From: Paracoccaceae bacterium
GTDB lineage: Bacteria > Pseudomonadota > Alphaproteobacteria > Rhodobacterales > Rhodobacteraceae
Assembly (NCBI GenBank): GCA_002746395.1
Contig: NVXA01000004.1
Span: 171,803 to 177,664, forward strand
DNA: 5,862 nucleotides
Direction of reading: 5' to 3'
A program made the translations under genes and the position numbers. This document shows, in pieces, positions 1 through 3,426 of the stretch (positions are counted from its first letter, which is position 1; each line of letters begins with the position of its first letter). A model generated the notes under the pieces. It was not told where the DNA came from and made no database searches. It saw only the letters and a program-made list of their open reading frames with translations.

Positions 1-483
1 AGCGCGGCGGCGTTTGGCATGGCAGACCCGTTGTTCGATATCATGGGCCAAAAAGCGGTACATTGTGGTGAATCGGGCGCAGGGCAAGCCGCAAAAATCT
101 GTAACAACATGATTTTGGGTGCAACAATGATCGTAACGTGCGAGGCCTTCGCCTTGGCCGATAAGCTAGGCCTGGATCGCCAAAAAATGTTCGATGTGGC
201 ATCTACCTCGTCAGGTTCTTCGTGGAGCATGAACACCTATTGCCCCGCCCCCGGCGTTGGCCCGACCAGCCCGTCCGACAATGATTACAAACCCGGTTTT
301 GCCGCCGAACTGATGTTGAAAGACCTTAACCTTGCGCAACAAGCGGCCGAGAAAGCCGACGCCGCCACCCCGCTTGGCCAACACGCCCGCGACATGTACG
401 CCGCGTTCGTGGATGGCGATGGTATGGGGATGGATTTTTCAGCCATGCTGCCGTATCTAAGCGCGCAGAAATACGACGGGTAA
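1..483 (+). CDS. mmsB: 3-hydroxyisobutyrate dehydrogenase, C-terminal half (5' end off the window)
   Basis: The reading frame is open from base 1, and its first residues (SAAAFG) precede any plausible start, so this is the last 160 residues of a protein whose family is usually about 290-300 aa. The enzyme family oxidises 3-hydroxyisobutyrate to methylmalonate semialdehyde with NAD in valine breakdown, in the cytoplasm. The N-terminal Rossmann domain is missing here. What is visible is the helical C-terminal domain, with the motif GESGAGQAAKICNN. Its Lys (bases 94-96) matches the catalytic lysine of beta-hydroxyacid dehydrogenases, and the Asn residues after it are also typical. Further on are the SGSSWSMNTYCPAPG stretch and the conserved KDLNLA helix (Lys at 319-321). 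No frameshift or missing motif is seen. The gene ends in TAA and converges on the minus-strand gene at 596-1069. A related family member (tartronate semialdehyde reductase, glyoxylate reductase) is possible, but the CPAPGV stretch favours mmsB. Confidence 0.9.
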   Translation, partial: SAAAFGMADPLFDIMGQKAVHCGESGAGQAAKICNNMILGATMIVTCEAFALADKLGLDRQKMFDVASTSSGSSWSMNTYCPAPGVGPTSPSDNDYKPGFAAELMLKDLNLAQQAAEKADAATPLGQHARDMYAAFVDGDGMGMDFSAMLPYLSAQKYDG

Positions 484-508
484 CGATTCTGGGAACGAAA
501 ACGCCTCG

Positions 509-519
509 AATACTCAAAC
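509..519 (-). repeat. Shared 11-mer gtttgagtatt, copy 1
   Basis: The plus strand reads aatactcaaac, which is gtttgagtatt on the minus strand. The identical 11-mer recurs at 3400-3410. Both copies lie between convergent gene pairs, within about 90 nt of the 3' ends of those genes. This copy sits just beyond the hairpin at 525-550 in the minus direction. Its role is unknown. It could be part of a 3'-end or terminator-associated motif, or a chance match. Confidence 0.4.
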
Positions 520-524
520 GAAAA

Positions 525-550
525 GAGGCACCCGCGCTATCGGGTGCCTC
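525..550. terminator. Probable bidirectional intrinsic terminator
   Basis: A perfect 10-bp GC-rich stem (gaggcacccg / cgggtgcctc) closes a 6-nt loop (cgctat). It lies 41 nt after the mmsB stop and 45 nt beyond the stop of the convergent pilin-like gene. Read on the minus strand the stem is followed by TTTT (complement of 521-524), a short U-tract. Read on the plus strand it is followed by aatatcc, without a U-run. It should therefore work best for the minus-strand gene, and may insulate both. Confidence 0.75.
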
Positions 551-554
551 AATA

Positions 555-570
555 TCCAAATATATTTGGA
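555..570. repeat. Perfect 16-bp AT-rich palindrome tccaaatatatttgga
   Basis: The sequence tccaaata is followed directly by its exact complement tatttgga. It lies 4 nt past the terminator stem and 25 nt beyond the stop of the pilin-like gene. Without a loop it cannot fold as a good RNA hairpin, so a dimeric DNA-binding protein site or a chance AT palindrome is more likely. Confidence 0.4.
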
Positions 571-595
571 CTAAATTGTATGCTGACGCGCGCGC

Positions 596-1069
596 CTAGA
601 TAAGTCCGGAACTGGCCTGAAGGTCGGCTGCGGATGAATTGCCATCAGGAACGTCCAAACCACCATCAATCAAAGCCTGTTCGGATGCGGCCAAGCGGTC
701 CAGTTCTAGCGGGCCAGGGTTATTCGTTGCTTCGAGGTAGGCCGTATCGTAATATGCCTGTGTGTCTAGTGTTATGGCTTGATTATAAAATTCATCATAT
801 CCAGAATTGGGAATACCTACTGTTCCCAGTTGAAAGGGAACAAACCCACTGTCTAACCCGTAGGGAATACCCGCGCTGGCAAATATATTGCTGAATGCTC
901 CTGCGGTATTCAGTTCGTCATTGATTCCGCTAGACGCCGTCTGTACACCGCCGGAAACCAGCGCAATTACAGCCAGAGCAATGCCAACGATGGCAGCCGT
1001 CAGAACAACCCAGTCAACAGTTACAGCACCAGACTCGTCATTTTTAAACTGGGAAATAGCATTTAGCAT
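596..1069 (-). CDS. Flp/type IVb pilin-like protein with extended acidic C-terminal domain
   Basis: The protein has 157 residues. Residues 1-14 (MLNAISQFKNDESG) resemble a class III prepilin leader ending in Gly14, the expected prepilin peptidase site. The mature protein would begin AVTVDW, with Asp at +5 where Flp pilins usually have Glu and Trp at +6 where they have Tyr. A hydrophobic helix follows (about 21-38), then SGG and an amphipathic stretch to Phe63. Residues 64-157 form a domain I do not recognise: it has no cysteine, is rich in Asp, Glu, Asn, Gly and Tyr, and ends ADLQASSGLI. Typical Flp pilins are 50-70 aa, so the extension is unusual. Residues 1-63 align without gaps to the protein at 1419-1790 (32 identities). 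The start is supported by gaagg 10 nt upstream on the minus strand. No assembly genes are in the window, so pilus membership is inferred. A non-pilin membrane-anchored protein remains possible. Confidence 0.8.
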   Translation of the reverse strand: MLNAISQFKNDESGAVTVDWVVLTAAIVGIALAVIALVSGGVQTASSGINDELNTAGAFSNIFASAGIPYGLDSGFVPFQLGTVGIPNSGYDEFYNQAITLDTQAYYDTAYLEATNNPGPLELDRLAASEQALIDGGLDVPDGNSSAADLQASSGLI

Positions 1070-1079
1070 ATGATCATTA

Positions 1080-1094
1080 CCTTCACGTTGAATT
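1080..1094 (-). promoter_or_regulatory. Conserved leader and ribosome-binding stretch of the 596-1069 gene
   Basis: The minus strand reads aattcaacgtgaagg, ending 10 nt before the ATG. It contains the Shine-Dalgarno-like gaagg. The pilin-like gene at 1419-1790 has the same stretch with one change (aattcaacctgaagg, 8 nt before its ATG), so 14 of 15 bases are identical. Conservation beyond the gaagg core suggests a common origin by duplication or a shared translational control element. Confidence 0.55.
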
Positions 1095-1340
1095 TACTTT
1101 CAACTTTATTATTCAGGTAATGTGTCAGGAGTTTGTCCAAAATTCGACATCTAATTTTTTTCGCAACTCCGGATTTATTGAACCCAACCCACGGCCCCAA
1201 AGAACCGTCCCCAAGAAACAAAACGCCCAGGCCGCGTGTGAAAGCAAACTTAGGGGCTATTCTGCGCACATATTACAGTTTCTCAGAATGAGACCGGGAA
1301 ACCGTTCCGAGTTTATATCACAGGATATGGGCTTGTGGGT

Positions 1341-1366
1341 GTGTCAGCACGGCGCGGTGCTGGCAC
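1341..1366 (-). other. Imperfect hairpin downstream of the poly-Asp gene, possible weak terminator
   Basis: The arms gtgtcagcac and gtgctggcac can pair over 10 positions around the loop ggcgcg. One pair is a G-U wobble in plus-strand RNA and an A-C mismatch in minus-strand RNA. It lies 52 nt beyond the stop of the 1419-1790 gene. No U-tract follows on the minus strand (the next bases are acccacaag), so termination is uncertain. It may be an RNA-stabilising structure or have no function. Confidence 0.3.
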
Positions 1367-1418
1367 CTCATTCATTAAAGGGCGATTAGAGGCACAGCTC
1401 GTAAGTCCAAGCTTAGAG

Positions 1419-1790
1419 TTAATCATCGTCGCTATCGTCATCATCGTCGCTATCGTCATCGTCGTCGCTATCGTCATCGTCATCGCCATCGTCATCGTGA
1501 TCGCTATCGTCATCGTCATCGTCATCGCTATCGCTATCGTCATCGTCATCGTCATCGTCATCGTGATCGCTGTCGTCGTCATAGTCGCTGTCGTCATCGC
1601 CAAAAATACTGCTAACCAATCCTCCAGCTTGCAGCCCATTATTGACCCTAACAGCCGCATTCTCAGCACCACCAGACACAACCACAGTAATCGCAACCGC
1701 AATAGCAACAATCCCCGTTAAAAGAAGGACCCACTCGCTCGTTACAGCACCGGATTCGTCTTTTTTGAAATTTGAGATTTTATTATGCAT
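1419..1790 (-). CDS. Flp/type IVb pilin-like protein with a 59-residue poly-Asp/Ser tail
   Basis: The protein has 123 residues in two parts. Residues 1-63 are pilin-like: a class III leader MHNKISNFKKDESG with predicted cleavage after Gly14, a mature start AVTSEW with the canonical Glu at +5, and a hydrophobic helix (about 21-38). They then run ungapped with the 596-1069 protein to SIF at 61-63. After Gly64, residues 65-123 consist of 47 Asp, 8 Ser, 2 His, 1 Tyr and 1 Gly and run to the stop. Serines tend to recur every six residues (68, 74, 86; 108, 114, 120). All eight Ser codons are AGC. If processed and exported as a pilin, the tail would be a strongly anionic surface likely to bind divalent cations; that is inference. 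The start is supported by gaagg 8 nt upstream. The coding sense is secure because the leader and N-terminus match the paralogue. The patatin gene lies 158 nt upstream on the same strand. Confidence 0.8.
   Translation of the reverse strand: MHNKISNFKKDESGAVTSEWVLLLTGIVAIAVAITVVVSGGAENAAVRVNNGLQAGGLVSSIFGDDDSDYDDDSDHDDDDDDDDDSDSDDDDDDDSDHDDDGDDDDDSDDDDDSDDDDDSDDD
1422..1598 (-). repeat. In-frame trinucleotide/18-nt tandem repeat encoding the Asp/Ser tail
   Basis: On the plus strand this is a run of atc and gtc triplets broken by gct (Ser AGC on the coding strand). From 1431 to 1520 there are five consecutive 18-nt units of the form gctatcgtcatcgtcrtc, with one or two changes each (the fourth has gcc, encoding Gly, and gtg, encoding His). 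Towards 1598 the 18-nt register decays but the triplet pattern continues. Because every unit is a multiple of three, gain or loss of units changes tail length without a frameshift. Confidence 0.9.
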
Positions 1791-1798
1791 AGCGGCAC

Positions 1799-1813
1799 CC
1801 TTCAGGTTGAATT
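1799..1813 (-). promoter_or_regulatory. Conserved leader and ribosome-binding stretch of the poly-Asp gene
   Basis: The minus strand reads aattcaacctgaagg, 8 nt before the ATG at 1790. It differs at one base from the leader at 1080-1094. Further upstream, a TATGAT (complement of 1868-1873) could be a -10 box, but no acceptable -35 lies 16-18 nt before it, so I do not call a promoter. Confidence 0.55.
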
Positions 1814-1948
1814 AGCCCCCGACCTGTCTACCCGCTTAATATGGCAGCATTTTGTTCGAAAGCAGACATCATACTTTTCACATATTTTAGTTAATAATAT
1901 GTTTCAGAGGCTTTCGATAATAAACACCACATCAATTGGCCAATAACG

Positions 1949-2854
1949 TCACGCATACCTCGATAAATCGCTCAACGCCTCGTCCGCGCGGGCCACACAG
2001 GCGCGGCCCTCTGCGATTGCCTCTTTCGCGCGGTTGAATTCCAGAATTGTGACATCATCGAGGATCACATCCAGCAGCACATGTGGCGGGTCACCGATTA
2101 AACGGCTGCGGCGGATTTGGGTTATCATCACATCAATGGAGGTCGCCACCACATCGAAATAGTTGGGCGCGCGCACGCCTTGCACCTTGCCAACCCCCGA
2201 AACCGCATCAACCGCCCCGCGCACCGCAAATGGCAGCGAGGCTTTTATGGATTGCCATGTCTCGTTCGGTTTTTCTTGCTCTGGCTCCCACATGACGTTG
2301 TACTTTTTTGCCTCCGGATTGACCGCAATCACAATATCGGCCCCCATGGCGCGGCACACAGAAACCGGAAGAGGGTTTGTGATGCCACCGTCGATCAACC
2401 AGCGATCATTACGCAACACAGGGCTGATAATTCCGGGCAACGCGATGGAGGCGCGCATCGCCTCGATAACGGACCCATCCCTGATCCAGACCTCCCGCCC
2501 CGACCGCATATCGGTCGCGACAGTTGCAAATGGAATTTTCAGGTCCTCGATCTGCTTGGGCATATCAAGGCTTTCAAAAAACCTGACAACGCTTTTCGCC
2601 TCGATCAAGCCGCCGCTAAGAACGTTAACGTCGATCATACTGGCGATCTTTCGGTGCGTGATCGACAGCGCCCATTTTTCCAACGCATCAAGCTGCCCGC
2701 CAACATACGCCGCGCCCACAAGCGCGCCCATGGAACATCCGGCGATATAATCCGGTACAATCCCGCGTTCATCCAACGCACGAAGCACCCCGATATGCGC
2801 CCAGCCTCGCGCGCCACCGCTTCCAAGTGCCAATCCGATTTTAGGTTTATCCAT
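1949..2854 (-). CDS. Patatin-like phospholipase (RssA-type serine hydrolase)
   Basis: The protein has 301 residues with all patatin catalytic elements. The oxyanion-hole glycine loop GSGGARG is at 11-17. The nucleophile elbow is GCSMG at 39-43 with Ser41, and the DGG motif has Asp155 completing the Ser-Asp dyad. The N-terminus, IGLALGSGGARGWAHIGVL, is typical of the bacterial RssA/YlbK-like group (COG1752), whose members hydrolyse acyl esters of lipids; the true substrate cannot be told from sequence. There is no signal peptide or transmembrane helix, so it is probably cytoplasmic or peripheral to the membrane. The C-terminal 100 residues (CRAMGADIVIAVN, then a charged helical end) are less conserved in the family. 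The start is chosen because the glycine loop begins 10 residues in, as usual, with gcggga a few bases before the ATG. It is divergent from the DUF1801 gene and upstream of the poly-Asp gene; co-transcription with the latter is possible but unproven. Confidence 0.93.
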   Translation of the reverse strand: MDKPKIGLALGSGGARGWAHIGVLRALDERGIVPDYIAGCSMGALVGAAYVGGQLDALEKWALSITHRKIASMIDVNVLSGGLIEAKSVVRFFESLDMPKQIEDLKIPFATVATDMRSGREVWIRDGSVIEAMRASIALPGIISPVLRNDRWLIDGGITNPLPVSVCRAMGADIVIAVNPEAKKYNVMWEPEQEKPNETWQSIKASLPFAVRGAVDAVSGVGKVQGVRAPNYFDVVATSIDVMITQIRRSRLIGDPPHVLLDVILDDVTILEFNRAKEAIAEGRACVARADEALSDLSRYA

Positions 2855-2886
2855 AATTTCCCGCTATGTCCTCGTCGTAAATACTT

Positions 2887-2915
2887 AAGACATGGTAAAA
2901 GTAATCCGGTATAAT
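2887..2915 (+). promoter_or_regulatory. Candidate sigma-70-type promoter for the DUF1801 gene
   Basis: A perfect TATAAT at 2910-2915 lies 17 nt after AAGACA at 2887-2892 (four of six matches to TTGACA). Transcription would start near 2922, giving a leader of about 95 nt before the ATG at 3016. The site is in the divergent gap between the patatin and DUF1801 genes, where a promoter is needed. Confidence 0.45.
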
Positions 2916-2946
2916 TGCCACCAAAACAGGGTTGAAACATGGTAAA
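2890..2946 (+). repeat. Two 10-bp direct repeats acatggtaaa, with a partial inverted copy
   Basis: Identical acatggtaaa copies occur at 2890-2899 and 2937-2946, 47 nt apart. The first overlaps the end of the candidate -35 box and the spacer; the second lies about 15 nt after the expected transcription start. Inverted pieces follow: tttacc at 2955-2960 pairs with ggtaaa at 2941-2946, and ccatgt at 2964-2969 is complementary to acatgg. This could be a pair of operator sites or a small leader hairpin. Confidence 0.4.
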
Positions 2947-3000
2947 TATGAAATTTTACCAATCCATGTGTTATGTAAAGGCTCCGATTGCGGTTTGCAC

Positions 3001-3008
3001 AAAGGTGA
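3001..3008 (+). promoter_or_regulatory. Ribosome-binding site fixing the DUF1801 start
   Basis: The sequence aaaggtga is a strong Shine-Dalgarno match 7 nt before the ATG at 3016. It decides against the upstream in-frame ATG at 2932, which has no comparable site and would add 28 residues that do not resemble the family. Confidence 0.75.
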
Positions 3009-3015
3009 ATGCATA

Positions 3016-3384
3016 ATGAAAAACTCAAACGATCCCCGCGTACAGCAGTTTCTGGAAGAAGCACAAACAGCCGCACCGGAAAAACATGCGATTTTGCAAG
3101 CGGCACGGGCAGCTGTTTTCAAATGCGCCCCCGCCACAACCGAACGGTTTATCTATGGCGGCATTATGTTCTCACTTGCCGATGATTTCGGCGGTATATT
3201 TGCCAGCAAAAACCATGTTTCGTTCGAATTTGGCCAAGGGTATTTGTTTAAGGATCCTGATAAACTGCTGGAAGGCGGCGGAAAGTTTCGCCGCCACCTG
3301 AAATTGCGGAGTATCGAGGATCTAACCGCCAAAAACCTCGCGTATTTTATATCGCAAGCCGTGGAAAACGCCGGAGAAACATAG
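3016..3384 (+). CDS. DUF1801 (YdhG-like) small cytoplasmic protein
   Basis: The protein is 122 residues from the ATG preceded by aaaggtga. A helical N-terminus (about 1-37) leads into the recognisable core: FIYGGIMFSLADDFGGIFASKNHVSFEFG (45-73), then a DPxxLLEGGGKxRRHxKLRSxEDL stretch (80-103). That pattern of a Tyr-Gly pair, a His-Val beta strand and an RRHxKLRS end is typical of DUF1801 / YdhG-like proteins, whose biochemical role is not established. There is no signal peptide and no membrane segment. It contains one cysteine (Cys37). It is transcribed away from the patatin gene and towards uvrA, with 42 nt between its stop and the uvrA stop and no obvious hairpin between them. Neither neighbour suggests its job. 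Family assignment is by pattern recognition only. Confidence 0.8.
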   Translation: MKNSNDPRVQQFLEEAQTAAPEKHAILQAARAAVFKCAPATTERFIYGGIMFSLADDFGGIFASKNHVSFEFGQGYLFKDPDKLLEGGGKFRRHLKLRSIEDLTAKNLAYFISQAVENAGET

Positions 3385-3399
3385 CTTCTCCCTTTCAAA

Positions 3400-3410
3400 A
3401 ATACTCAAAC
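3400..3410 (-). repeat. Shared 11-mer gtttgagtatt, copy 2
   Basis: This is identical to the 11-mer at 509-519. It lies 16 nt beyond the uvrA stop on the minus strand, where it continues as gtttgagtatttttgaaagg. A T-rich run follows the 11-mer here without a stem before it, in the 42-nt gap between the convergent DUF1801 and uvrA genes. Confidence 0.4.
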
Positions 3411-3426
3411 CTGCCGCGTCGCCCGC

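Larger units (their letters stand above)
1070..1418. other. 349-nt intergenic region between the two pilin-like genes
   Basis: I see no convincing gene here. The open frames on both strands lack family resemblance, a good ribosome-binding site and sensible composition. The region holds the leader of the downstream pilin-like gene at its left end (1080-1094) and an imperfect hairpin at 1341-1366 beyond the stop of the upstream one. I found no -35/-10 pair with acceptable spacing for the 596-1069 gene. Either its promoter is non-canonical or it is read through from upstream. Confidence 0.5.

Noticed and set aside
1063..1269. 68-residue minus-strand open frame between the pilin-like genes
   Set aside because: It overlaps the start of the 596-1069 gene and its leader, has no recognisable domain and no convincing ribosome-binding site.
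1422..1598. Repetitive block considered as a CRISPR array
   Set aside because: Units are contiguous triplets/18-mers with no unique spacers, the repeats are too short, and the run lies in frame inside a coding sequence with no cas genes nearby.
1335..1721. Plus-strand frame encoding a long Ile/Val/Ala run, which could look like a membrane protein
   Set aside because: It is the exact antisense of the Asp/Ser repeat (atc gtc triplets read as Ile-Val). It has no good ribosome-binding site, and the minus strand matches the paralogous pilin-like gene in leader and N-terminus.
1880..1902. 7-bp AT-only-like inverted repeat acatatt/aatatgt considered as a terminator for the patatin gene
   Set aside because: The stem is short and AT-rich with a 9-nt loop and no U-tract; it is too weak to call.
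2117..2914. 265-residue plus-strand open frame opposite the patatin gene
   Set aside because: Composition is His/Arg/Pro/Asn-rich as expected for antisense of a coding frame, no family is recognisable, and the minus strand has complete patatin motifs.
2932..3015. Longer start for the DUF1801 gene at the ATG at 2932
   Set aside because: The extra 28 residues do not fit the family, the region overlaps the repeats and leader hairpin, and the ATG at 3016 has a strong aaaggtga site at correct spacing.
1949..3384. Patatin gene beside a small protein considered as a CBASS-type or other phage-defence module
   Set aside because: There is no nucleotidyltransferase, sensor or other defence partner, and the DUF1801 protein is divergent. 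The patatin resembles ordinary housekeeping RssA-type proteins.
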